A stretch of DNA of 64,000 nucleotides from Rikenella sp031551865 (lineage in GTDB: Bacteria > Bacteroidota > Bacteroidia > Bacteroidales > Rikenellaceae): positions 124,001 through 188,000 of the forward strand of contig JAVBMY010000004.1 in the NCBI GenBank assembly GCA_031551865.1, read 5' to 3'. Below, piece by piece: positions 43,204 to 51,262 of this stretch; the stretch's first letter is position 1, and each line of letters opens with the position of its first letter. The notes beneath the pieces are model-generated. The model saw only the letters and a program-made list of their open reading frames with translations. It ran no database searches and had not been told where the DNA came from. The position numbers and the translations under genes were made by a program.

Positions 43204-44469
43204 ATGAACAAAATCAAGATACACAACGGCCAACTGACCGTCCCCGCGCGCCCCGTCATTCCGTTCATCGAAGGTGACGGCATCGGCGTCGACATCTGGC
43301 CCGCCACCATGCGCATCATCGACACTGCGGTGGCCGCCTGTTACGGGGGCGAACGCTCGATCGAATGGTTCGAAGTGCTGGCCGGCGAGAAAGCCTTCAA
43401 CACCACCGGCGAGTGGCTCCCCGAAGCGACCCTCGAAGCGTTCCGAAACTACAAAGTAGGTATCAAAGGCCCGCTGACCACCCCCATCGGCGGCGGCATC
43501 CGTTCGCTGAACGTGGCGCTGCGGCAGGAACTCGACCTCTATGTGTGCCAGCGTCCGACGCGTTATTTCAACGGCGTCGAGACGCCCGTCAAACGCCCGC
43601 AGGACGTGGACATGTGCATTTTCCGCGAAAACACCGAGGATATTTACGCCGGCATCGAATGGCAGACCGGGACACCCGAGGCCCGGAAGGTGCTGGAGTT
43701 TCTCATCAACGAAATGGGCGTCAGGAAGATACGATTCCCGGAAACCTCGTCGTTCGGTATCAAGCCTATTTCGCGCGAAGGCACCGAACGGCTCGTTCGC
43801 GCCGCCATCGAATACGCCGTAATGCACGGCAAGCCCTCGGTCACCCTCGTCCACAAGGGAAACATCATGAAGTTCACCGAAGGGTCGTTCAAAAACTGGG
43901 GCTATGAACTCGCCGAACGCGAGTTCGCCGGCCAAACCTTCACTTGGGCTCAATGGGAGCGCATCAAGGCCGCCGAAGGCCGCGAAGCTGCCGACAAGGC
44001 ACAGTCCGAAGCACTCGCCGCCGGAAAAGTGCTGATCAAAGACGCCATCGCCGACGCTTTCCTGCAATGGACGCTCCTCAAGCCGCGCGAGTTCTCGGTG
44101 ATCGCCACCCCCAACCTGAACGGCGACTACATCTCCGACCAACTGGCCGCCATGGTGGGCGGCATCGGTATCGCGCCCGGCGCCAATATCAACTACGCCA
44201 CCGGACACGCCATTTTCGAGGCTACCCACGGCACGGCGCCCATCCATGCCGGGCAGAACAAGGCCAACCCCTGCTCGCTGCTGCTGAGTGGCGTGATGAT
44301 GCTCGAATACCTGGGCTGGCGCGAAGCCGCGCAGACTATTGTCGCAGCCATGGAAGGCGCCTTTGCCGGCAAAAAAGCCACTTACGACCTGGCCCGCCAG
44401 ATGGAAGGCAGCACCGAACTGAGTACCAGCGCTTTCGCCGACCTGCTGATAGAAAAAATAACGGAATAG
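43204..44469 (+). CDS. icd: Isocitrate dehydrogenase
   Basis: A 421-residue decarboxylating dehydrogenase that makes 2-oxoglutarate. IPFIEGDGIGVDIWP, the phosphorylation-loop-like GGIRSLNVALRQELDLYVCQRP, RENTEDIYAGIEW and the coenzyme block ATHGTAPIHAGQNKANP are visible. By alignment with E. coli Icd, the tyrosine and arginine that contact the NADP phosphate in the C-terminal TYDxxRxM block are kept, but the Lys-Tyr pair after HGTAP is Ile-His. Coenzyme choice (NADP or NAD) is therefore uncertain. It lies between acn and gltA. Confidence 0.94.
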   Translation: MNKIKIHNGQLTVPARPVIPFIEGDGIGVDIWPATMRIIDTAVAACYGGERSIEWFEVLAGEKAFNTTGEWLPEATLEAFRNYKVGIKGPLTTPIGGGIRSLNVALRQELDLYVCQRPTRYFNGVETPVKRPQDVDMCIFRENTEDIYAGIEWQTGTPEARKVLEFLINEMGVRKIRFPETSSFGIKPISREGTERLVRAAIEYAVMHGKPSVTLVHKGNIMKFTEGSFKNWGYELAEREFAGQTFTWAQWERIKAAEGREAADKAQSEALAAGKVLIKDAIADAFLQWTLLKPREFSVIATPNLNGDYISDQLAAMVGGIGIAPGANINYATGHAIFEATHGTAPIHAGQNKANPCSLLLSGVMMLEYLGWREAAQTIVAAMEGAFAGKKATYDLARQMEGSTELSTSAFADLLIEKITE

Positions 44470-44511
44470 TTTCCCCGTCGCCACAAAGAGGGCCCCGAAG
44501 GTACCGCAACG

Positions 44512-44519
44512 TACTTTTG
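44512..44519 (+). promoter_or_regulatory. Possible internal -7 element before gltA
   Basis: TACTTTTG matches TAnnTTTG and lies 93 bases before the gltA ATG; no -33 is seen. The gap may only be an operon spacer. Confidence 0.3.
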
Positions 44520-44612
44520 CAAAAAGGTTACCACAGCTTCCGGATGCACCTCGCCATGGCGGGCTTATCTCCGAGAAACCGCGAAGAATAATACGTAAAT
44601 AAATTGCATACG

Positions 44613-45971
44613 ATGAAAAAAGAATATATGATCTACAAACTCTCCGAGACGATCAAGGAGACCAGCCGCATCGAGCCCGACCTCTTCAAACAGTTCGGCG
44701 TCAAGCGCGGCCTGCGCAACGAAGACCACTCCGGCGTACTCGTGGGGCTGACCAATATCGGCGACGTGGTCGGCTACGAGCGCCTGCCCGATAACCAAGG
44801 GCTCAAAGCCATTCCCGGGCGCCTGGTCTATCGCGGCATCGACGTCGAAGACCTCGTCTACGGCGCCCAGAAGGAAGACCGCTGCGGTTTTGAGGAAACA
44901 GCCTTCCTGCTGATGTCCGGTTACCTGCCCGACAAAGAAGAGCTTCAGACGTTCCAGGAGATACTGAACGAACAGATGGCCCTGCGCCACGCCATCAAGA
45001 TGAACATCCTCTCGCTTTACGGCAACGACATCATGAACATCCTGGCGCGTTCGGTGCTGGCCCTCTACGCGTTCGACGAACAGGCCGACGATACCTCGCG
45101 CGAGAACCTCGTACGGCAATCGATCGACCTGATCGCCAAGTTCCCGTCGATCATCGCCTACGCCTACCATACGATGAATCACACCAAGCATGGCGGTTCG
45201 CTGCACATCCGCATCCCGAACCCGGGCGTATCGACAGCCGAGAACTTCCTCTATATGATGAAGGGGTCTAAGGGTTATACGGCACTCGACGTTAAAGTCC
45301 TTGACCTTTGCCTGATCCTGCACGCCGAACACGGCGGGGGGAACAACTCGACCTTCACCACCCGCGTGACCAGTTCGTCGGGCACAGACACCTATTCATC
45401 AATGGCCGCAGCCATCGGCTCGCTCAAGGGACCGCTCCACGGCGGGGCCAACCTGCAGGTCATCGACCAGTTCAACCACCTGCGCGAAGCCATCAAGGAC
45501 TGGAAAAACGAAAAAGAGGTCAAGGCTTACCTGATGAAGATACTCAACAAAGAGGCTTACAACCGTAAGGGCCTGATCTATGGCATCGGGCATGCAGTCT
45601 ACACGGTATCCGATCCGCGCGCCCTGCTGCTCAAAGAGATGGCCCGTTCGCTGGCCAAAGAGAAAGGGCTCGAAAAAGAGTTTGCATTCCTCGAAACGGT
45701 AGAGAAGCTGGCTGTCGAGAGCTTCATGGAATTCAAAGGCAACGCCGTGAACAAAAGCGTCTGCGCCAACGTGGACTTCTATTCGGGCTTCGTGTACGAA
45801 ATGATCGGACTGCCGAAAGAGGTCTACACTCCCCTGTTCGCCATGTCGCGCATCGCGGGCTGGATGGCCCACCGGGTCGAGGAACTAAATTTCGACAGCA
45901 AACGCATCATCCGCCCGGCCTACAAGAACGTGGCTCCCAAGGTAGAATACAAACCGCTGAAGAAACGGTAA
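44613..45971 (+). CDS. gltA: Citrate synthase
   Basis: A 452-residue enzyme that condenses acetyl-CoA and oxaloacetate. HAEHGGGNNSTFTTR and SLKGPLHGGANLQVI hold the active-site histidines, and NVDFYSGFVYEMIGLP holds the catalytic aspartate. The ATG at 44613 is chosen over a TTG three codons upstream. The N-terminal region is longer than in E. coli GltA and fits the form common in Bacteroidota. It completes the acn-icd-gltA cluster and is followed by a strong bidirectional terminator. Confidence 0.95.
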   Translation: MKKEYMIYKLSETIKETSRIEPDLFKQFGVKRGLRNEDHSGVLVGLTNIGDVVGYERLPDNQGLKAIPGRLVYRGIDVEDLVYGAQKEDRCGFEETAFLLMSGYLPDKEELQTFQEILNEQMALRHAIKMNILSLYGNDIMNILARSVLALYAFDEQADDTSRENLVRQSIDLIAKFPSIIAYAYHTMNHTKHGGSLHIRIPNPGVSTAENFLYMMKGSKGYTALDVKVLDLCLILHAEHGGGNNSTFTTRVTSSSGTDTYSSMAAAIGSLKGPLHGGANLQVIDQFNHLREAIKDWKNEKEVKAYLMKILNKEAYNRKGLIYGIGHAVYTVSDPRALLLKEMARSLAKEKGLEKEFAFLETVEKLAVESFMEFKGNAVNKSVCANVDFYSGFVYEMIGLPKEVYTPLFAMSRIAGWMAHRVEELNFDSKRIIRPAYKNVAPKVEYKPLKKR

Positions 45972-45990
45972 ACAACTCCTTTTCCAAAAA

Positions 45991-46027
45991 ACAAAAAACG
46001 GATGCCTTGAAGGCGCATCCGTTTTTT
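45991..46027. terminator. Bidirectional terminator between gltA and the VanW gene
   Basis: A perfect 14-bp stem (45991-46004 with 46014-46027) has A- and T-runs inside the stem on both sides, so it serves both convergent genes. Confidence 0.9.
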
Positions 46028-46030
46028 GTT

Positions 46031-46846
46031 TTATTCGGGTAGCAGCGGGTTATACATCATGATCGCGTGATTCTCGGCCACCAGTTCCTCACTCTCCACT
46101 TCACCGCCCGCATTGAGACGCTGGCGCCAGATGCGGTTGTGGCGCGTGTGGCCGCCCCACCACTGCGATCTGATCTGGTGGTCGGTTTCGATCACGCGGT
46201 AAGTCACCGTCGGCTGTGCGTCGCAGCGGAATTCGCCGTGCAGGTGCTCGTCGTCGAGCCACAGCAAAAGCTGGGTGTCGAAAGGGCTGTCGTTGCGAAT
46301 CTGCAGATCGACGTAATTATATGAAAGAGTCGCCCCGCAAGCGAACGGAATGGTGCGGTTCACATCCGGAAAGACGTCGTAGGAGTGGCGCCAGCGCTCG
46401 ACAATCGTCAGCGGGGTATGCAGCGACATCCAGTACATCAGGTTGCCCAACTGGCACAAGCCGCCACCAACACCTTTGCCGATCCGGCCGTTGTGCAGCA
46501 CCAGGCCTTCGAGGAAACCGCGCCGACGCGTGGGACGCCCCACAGCGCGCCAGATCGACAGGCTTTCGCCCGGTTTAATCACCGTTCCGTTGAGGCGTTC
46601 GATGGCCAGCCGCAGATTAGTCACCTTGTTGTGTTGCAGGTACATGTCCACATCCTTGAGCGGGCGTAGCAGCATTGAGCGGTGTTCGAACAGCAGGTGC
46701 GGCAGCGGCTGATCAAGGCGTTCGCGGGCGAAAGAGCGGCGCTCGCGCCACCAGCGCAGGCGGCGCTTGAGAATATAGAACTCGCGGCCGAGCGCTTTGC
46801 GCACGCGGCCGCGAGTTCTTGGTTTTTCTATGGGTTTTTCGATCAT
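46031..46846 (-). CDS. VanW-family protein
   Basis: A 271-residue protein. The VanW domain is clear: LNGTVIKPGESLSIWRAVGRP, then GLVLHNGRIGKGVGGGLCQLGNLMYW and an RHSYDVFPDVNRTIPFACGATLSYNY block. The N-terminus is very basic (RGRVRKALGREFYILKRRLRWWRERR). Family members occur with vancomycin-resistance clusters in Gram-positives, but most, like this one, are alone and of unknown function in the envelope. No resistance genes are nearby. Confidence 0.88.
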   Translation of the reverse strand: MIEKPIEKPRTRGRVRKALGREFYILKRRLRWWRERRSFARERLDQPLPHLLFEHRSMLLRPLKDVDMYLQHNKVTNLRLAIERLNGTVIKPGESLSIWRAVGRPTRRRGFLEGLVLHNGRIGKGVGGGLCQLGNLMYWMSLHTPLTIVERWRHSYDVFPDVNRTIPFACGATLSYNYVDLQIRNDSPFDTQLLLWLDDEHLHGEFRCDAQPTVTYRVIETDHQIRSQWWGGHTRHNRIWRQRLNAGGEVESEELVAENHAIMMYNPLLPE

Positions 46847-46936
46847 CCCGGCAAGTTTGAAAAGGATTCTTGATTGATACCCGGGGCAACTTACAGTCGT
46901 AAAAAAAACGGTCAGGATATTTTTCTTCGAACCGGT

Positions 46937-47890
46937 TTACAGCCGGGCCAGCATGTTGCGGACGTTGTGCTCGATGCGGTCTTCGAGATTATCGGTGTCG
47001 GCGGCGCGCACGAAGCGCTCTCCGGTGATGTGCTCGTAGAGCTCGATGTAGCGCTCGCTGACGCTGGCGATGAAGCCGTCGCTCAGTTCGGGCATCACGT
47101 CGCCGGGACGGCCCTGGAAATTCTGCTCCATCAGCCACTCGCGCACGAACTCCTTGGAAAGCTGGCGTTGCTGTTCGCCCTTGTCGAAGCACTCCTGATA
47201 GGTGTCGGCGTAGAAGTAGCGCGAACTGTCGGGCGTGTGGATCTCGTCGATCAGGTAAATTTCTTCGTCCTTTTTGCCGAACTCATACTTCGTATCCACA
47301 AGGATAAGCCCTTGCTGTGCCGCGATCTCGGTACCGCGCTCGAAGAGTTGCAGGGCGTATTCTTCGAGTCGGTCGTAATCTTCTTTCGACACGAGGCCCG
47401 AAGCGATGATCTGTTCACGCGAGATGTTCTCGTCGTGGGAGCCCTGCTCGGCCTTGGTTGTGGGAGTAACGATCGGCTGCTCGAATCGCTGATGTTCGCG
47501 CATGCCATCGGGAATGGGCACGCCGCAGATCGAGCGCGCACCGGCTTTGTACTCGCGCCATGAGCTGCCCGTGAGGTATCCGCGCACGATCATCTCGACA
47601 GGGAACGGTTCGCACCGGTGACCCACGGTCACCATCGGGTCGGGCGACGCGATTTTCCAATTGGGACAAATGTCGGCGGTGGCATCGAGGGCTTTGGCCG
47701 CGATCTGGTTGAGTACCTGCCCTTTGAATGGCACCCCGCGTGGGAGCACCACGTCGAAAGCCGATATGCGGTCGGTCACGACCATCACGAGGAATTTGTC
47801 GCGAATGTTGTACACGTCGCGCACTTTACCTTCGTAGAGCGATTTTTGTCCGGGGAAATTAAAAGCGGTTTTAACCAGTGCTTTTGCCAT
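46937..47890 (-). CDS. purC: SAICAR synthetase
   Basis: A 317-residue ligase of purine synthesis that joins CAIR and aspartate with ATP. YEGKVRDVYNI is the ATP-binding start, followed by VVTDRISAFDVVLPRGVPFKG, IVRGYLTGSSW and LVDTKYEFGKKDEEIYLIDE. The last block, DEIHTPDSSRYF, is typical of the longer form. It begins two bases after the phoH stop, so the two genes are in one transcript. Confidence 0.95.
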   Translation of the reverse strand: MAKALVKTAFNFPGQKSLYEGKVRDVYNIRDKFLVMVVTDRISAFDVVLPRGVPFKGQVLNQIAAKALDATADICPNWKIASPDPMVTVGHRCEPFPVEMIVRGYLTGSSWREYKAGARSICGVPIPDGMREHQRFEQPIVTPTTKAEQGSHDENISREQIIASGLVSKEDYDRLEEYALQLFERGTEIAAQQGLILVDTKYEFGKKDEEIYLIDEIHTPDSSRYFYADTYQECFDKGEQQRQLSKEFVREWLMEQNFQGRPGDVMPELSDGFIASVSERYIELYEHITGERFVRAADTDNLEDRIEHNVRNMLARL

Positions 47891-47892
47891 TG

Positions 47893-49032
47893 CTATTGTT
47901 CGATTTTTGGTATTGATTTTTTAGAGGTTTTCGCGGCGGGGGGGGTGACCTTGAGTGCAGGTTCTCCCGCAACTGTTCTGATTTCAGTCGTGGTCTTATC
48001 AGCTCCGGCTCTGGCCTTCGTCGAAGGCTTCGCAGTACCGCCTCCGTTCATGATGGAATCACTGTCGCTCTCGAACGCCTTGACGATGTGCTGCACCAGT
48101 TGGTGACGCATGATGTCGCGGCTGTCGAACTCGACGATGCCGACGCCTTCGATGCCGCGTAGTTTTTCCATGGCGGGCACCAGTCCCGAGTCGCTACGGT
48201 ACGGCAGGTCGATCTGGGTGGTGTCACCGGTGACAATGAATTTGGCGTTGCGCCCCATGCGCGTGAGGAACATCCGGATCTGAGAAAGCAGGGTGTTCTG
48301 CGCCTCGTCGAGGATCACGAAGGCATTGTCGAGCGTCCTCCCGCGCATGTAGGCCAGCGGGGCAATCTGCACGATGCCCGATTCGAGGTATTCGGCCAGG
48401 CGGCGGGGTGGAATCATGTCGTTGAGGGCGTCGTAGAGTGGCTGAAGGTAGGGGTCGAGCTTCTCTTTGAGGTCGCCGGGCAGGAAACCGAGCCGTTCTC
48501 CGGCTTCGACCGCCGGGCGGGTGAGGATGATGCGCTTGACCTCTTTGTTGCGGAGCGCGCGCACGGCCAGGGCAATAGCCGTATAGGTCTTGCCGCTCCC
48601 GGCGGGCCCCACGGCAAAGATCAGGTCGTTCTTGGCGTAAAGTTCCACCAGGCGGCGCTGGTTGGGTGTGCGGGCCCTGACGATATTGCCGTCGTTGCCG
48701 CTGACGATAATATCGGCGGCCTCTTCGATGACAGGCGTGGCGATACCGTTCGCGTGGTCGCGGTTTTTCTCGAAAGCGTTGGCGTCGAAAATCTGGTCGA
48801 TCACCTGGTCGGACACGTGACGGTAGCGCCGCACATAGTCCTGCAATTGGTTCCAACGGGCTTCGAACCGTTCGACGGGTTCGGCTCCCCCGACAAGGAT
48901 AATGGAACGGCCACGGGCCGTAATGCGCAACTGGGGAAATTTCTCTTTGATGCGGTTGATGTGGGTATTCGCCGGGCCGTAGAGCTCGGAAATATCGATG
49001 GTATCGCTGACGGTAATGGTCTTTTCGGTCAT
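47893..49032 (-). CDS. phoH: PhoH-family ATPase
   Basis: A 379-residue protein. The N-terminal part has a KH-like RNA-binding region (LRITARGRSIILVGGAE), and the ATPase domain has Walker A GPAGSGKTYTAIALAVRAL and Walker B FVILDEAQNTLLSQIRMFLTRMG. The start at 49032 gives the family N-terminus; a longer frame upstream runs into the outer-membrane protein gene and is not coding. The last 60 residues are low-complexity with many Lys, Ala and Pro. It probably acts in RNA metabolism. purC follows with a two-base gap. Confidence 0.92.
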   Translation of the reverse strand: MTEKTITVSDTIDISELYGPANTHINRIKEKFPQLRITARGRSIILVGGAEPVERFEARWNQLQDYVRRYRHVSDQVIDQIFDANAFEKNRDHANGIATPVIEEAADIIVSGNDGNIVRARTPNQRRLVELYAKNDLIFAVGPAGSGKTYTAIALAVRALRNKEVKRIILTRPAVEAGERLGFLPGDLKEKLDPYLQPLYDALNDMIPPRRLAEYLESGIVQIAPLAYMRGRTLDNAFVILDEAQNTLLSQIRMFLTRMGRNAKFIVTGDTTQIDLPYRSDSGLVPAMEKLRGIEGVGIVEFDSRDIMRHQLVQHIVKAFESDSDSIMNGGGTAKPSTKARAGADKTTTEIRTVAGEPALKVTPPAAKTSKKSIPKIEQ

Positions 49033-49054
49033 TGTTTCTAAAGAGAAACAGGCA

Positions 49055-49702
49055 TTATTTGAGGAACATCCAACCCACCGAGAAGGTGACTTTCTGTTCC
49101 TTGACCTTGACATTGGTAATATCGGTGGTAGTAATGCCCGAATCGGTGATGTTGGTGAAATCGCCGCAGTAGCGGGCATCGAGGGTCAGGCGCCCAAGGT
49201 CGAGACCGAGGCCCACCTGGTATCCCATCACGAATTCCTGCAACTGAAAGTTCACCCGCTGGCTTTGTCCGCCGCTGTTAGCCACTTCGTCCATCGGGAA
49301 ACGGAACGAGGGCCCCGCCATCAGGCGCAAATTGGGAATGATCTCCCAACCGAGCAACACAGGCACTTCTATCCAGTTGGTGCGCAATTTCACATAGTCG
49401 CCACCTGTGACGTTGGGATCGGAGGCGAACTTGGCCGACGAACGGCTGTACAGCAACTCGGGCTGAATGAACAACGACACCAGCGGAAAGTTCACCCGGG
49501 CCTGTACGCCGAGGTCGAATCCCGAGCCTGTACTGTTTTTGTCATAAGGGTTTTGTGATCCGCCGGTGGGCTTATATTTCAGGTTGCTCATGTCCACGAT
49601 GTAGCTTGCTTTCACACCGAATTCAAAAGGCGAGGCGGCGCGCAGCGAAGTGGCACCGGAAGCGAGCAGGAGGACCGTGGCAACAAGTAATGTTTTTTTC
49701 AT
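49055..49702 (-). CDS. Outer-membrane beta-barrel protein
   Basis: A 215-residue protein with a signal peptide (about 1-22, ending LRAA). The mature part is made of alternating amphipathic strands (FEFGVKASYIVDM, FDLGVQARVNFPLVSLFIQPELLYS, VMGYQVGLGLDLGRLTLDARY) and ends with the aromatic-last pattern VTFSVGWMFLK, typical for insertion by BamA. It resembles the PorT/OmpW-like small barrels of Bacteroidota. It may share a transcript with phoH, which starts 22 bases later. Confidence 0.85.
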   Translation of the reverse strand: MKKTLLVATVLLLASGATSLRAASPFEFGVKASYIVDMSNLKYKPTGGSQNPYDKNSTGSGFDLGVQARVNFPLVSLFIQPELLYSRSSAKFASDPNVTGGDYVKLRTNWIEVPVLLGWEIIPNLRLMAGPSFRFPMDEVANSGGQSQRVNFQLQEFVMGYQVGLGLDLGRLTLDARYCGDFTNITDSGITTTDITNVKVKEQKVTFSVGWMFLK

Positions 49703-49725
49703 ATCGGAAGGTTTTTAGTGGGTTA

Positions 49726-49733
49726 CAAATATA
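49726..49733 (-). promoter_or_regulatory. -7 element of the outer-membrane barrel gene
   Basis: TATATTTG on the minus strand matches TAnnTTTG exactly, 24 bases before the start codon at 49702. A CAA at 49751 gives a weak -33 at a short distance. Confidence 0.45.
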
Positions 49734-49816
49734 CGATTTTCTTTGCTTTTCAACGGAAGCGATTCAATGGCAAACAACCATCACTCCGCGAAAAAAGTCG
49801 GAGGGAAAGGTACACC

Positions 49817-51262
49817 TTACAGCAACGGGCTGAATAGCCGCGCGACCGATTCTCGGAACACATCCCAGCGTGGGCGGTTATTCCAGTTACGCAGGGTGAG
49901 CTTGCGACACTTTTTCAGGTCGTTGAAAAACTGTTCCTCAAGCCTCAGGGTCACTTGGGGGTCGTAGATCATGGCCGTGACCTCGAAGTTGTCCTCGAAA
50001 CTGCGGTTGTCCATATTCACCGTACCGATCGAACTGAGCTGGCTGTCGATGGTAATGTATTTGCTGTGGTTGAACCCTTCGCGGTAGAGGTAGACGCTGA
50101 TCTTGGCCTCAAGCAGTTCGGAAATGTAGGAGCGAGTGGCCCAGTAGACGATCTTGCTGTCGGAACGTGACGGGATAATGATCCGCACGTCGATACCACT
50201 CAAGGCGGCTACTTTCATGGCAGTAAGCATCGACTCGCCGGGCATGAAATAAGGGGTCGAGATGTAGATGTGGCGCTTGGCCTTACTGATAGCCGAAAAG
50301 TAGGCCTGCTTGATGGTCGCCCAGTCGGAGTCGGGCCCCGACGTGGCGATCTGCATAACAGTCAGGCCGTCGGGGTGTGTCTCGGCAGGCAGGTACCTGG
50401 GGCGGTCGCGAAGTTGGATGCCGGTGGCGAAATACCAGTCGGCCATGAACGTAAGTTGCAGCATGTTGACCGCCGGACCTTCGATTTTGAGGTGCGTGTC
50501 GCGCCAGGGTCCGTGCTTGGTACCGTGCAGGTAACGGTCGGCGATGTTCATGCCGCCGGTGTAGCCTATCTGACCGTCGATCACCACGATCTTGCGGTGG
50601 TTGCGGTAGTTCGCCTTGCTGGTGAGCCACGGGAAAACCACGGGCTGAAAGCAATCGGCCTCGACTCCGGCCTCACGCAACGAGCGGATGAAGCGGCGAG
50701 GCAGGCTCCAGCTCCCCACATCGTCGTAGATAAAGCGGACCTCGACCCCGGAACGGGCTTTTTCCTTGAGGATTTCGGCCACTTCGTTGCCCAGGTGGTC
50801 GTCTTCGAAAATATAGTACTCAAGGTGTATGAAATTTTTCGCGGCGCGCAAGTCAGTCAGCAGCGAGGGGAATGCCTCGGTGCCGTCGTTCAGGATAGTC
50901 AGTTGGTTGTGGGTGGTAAGCAACGACTTGTTGCTATTGAGAAGCAAGGTAATAATCTCACGGTTAGCCTGCACCTCGGGATCGTCGAAATCGCTGAGCT
51001 CTCGCAGTTGCTTGTAACTCAGGCTCTCGAACTGTTTAAGGTCTTTGATCTCTTTGCGGTTAAAGATCTTTTTCTTGCGGTAGTCCTGCCCGAGGAAAAT
51101 AAAGAGAAACAACCCGACGAAGGGTAACAGCACGATCACGGCGATCCACGACACGGCCTTGACCGGGTCGCGGCGCTCATAGAGAATCGTGAAGACCGTG
51201 GCGACGGCCGTCAATATGTAGAGCGCCAGGAGCACCCATATCGATATTCCCCAAAAAGTCAT
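49817..51262 (-). CDS. cls: Cardiolipin synthase
   Basis: A 481-residue phospholipase-D superfamily enzyme that makes cardiolipin in the inner membrane. Two N-terminal helices (about 6-24 and 37-55) anchor it. The two catalytic HKD motifs are HRKIVVIDGQIGYTGG and HSKYITIDSQLSSIGT, both complete and followed by the expected asparagine-rich stretch (NMDNRSF). Its ATG overlaps the nadB stop by four bases, so the two are coupled. Confidence 0.94.
   Translation of the reverse strand: MTFWGISIWVLLALYILTAVATVFTILYERRDPVKAVSWIAVIVLLPFVGLFLFIFLGQDYRKKKIFNRKEIKDLKQFESLSYKQLRELSDFDDPEVQANREIITLLLNSNKSLLTTHNQLTILNDGTEAFPSLLTDLRAAKNFIHLEYYIFEDDHLGNEVAEILKEKARSGVEVRFIYDDVGSWSLPRRFIRSLREAGVEADCFQPVVFPWLTSKANYRNHRKIVVIDGQIGYTGGMNIADRYLHGTKHGPWRDTHLKIEGPAVNMLQLTFMADWYFATGIQLRDRPRYLPAETHPDGLTVMQIATSGPDSDWATIKQAYFSAISKAKRHIYISTPYFMPGESMLTAMKVAALSGIDVRIIIPSRSDSKIVYWATRSYISELLEAKISVYLYREGFNHSKYITIDSQLSSIGTVNMDNRSFEDNFEVTAMIYDPQVTLRLEEQFFNDLKKCRKLTLRNWNNRPRWDVFRESVARLFSPLL

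Noticed and set aside
41412..44484. Long minus-strand frames opposite acn and icd
   Set aside because: Shadows of highly conserved genes on the plus strand with no own features.
46031..46846. VanW gene as a glycopeptide-resistance determinant
   Set aside because: No vanA, vanH, vanX or regulator nearby; lone VanW proteins are common in Gram-negative bacteria.
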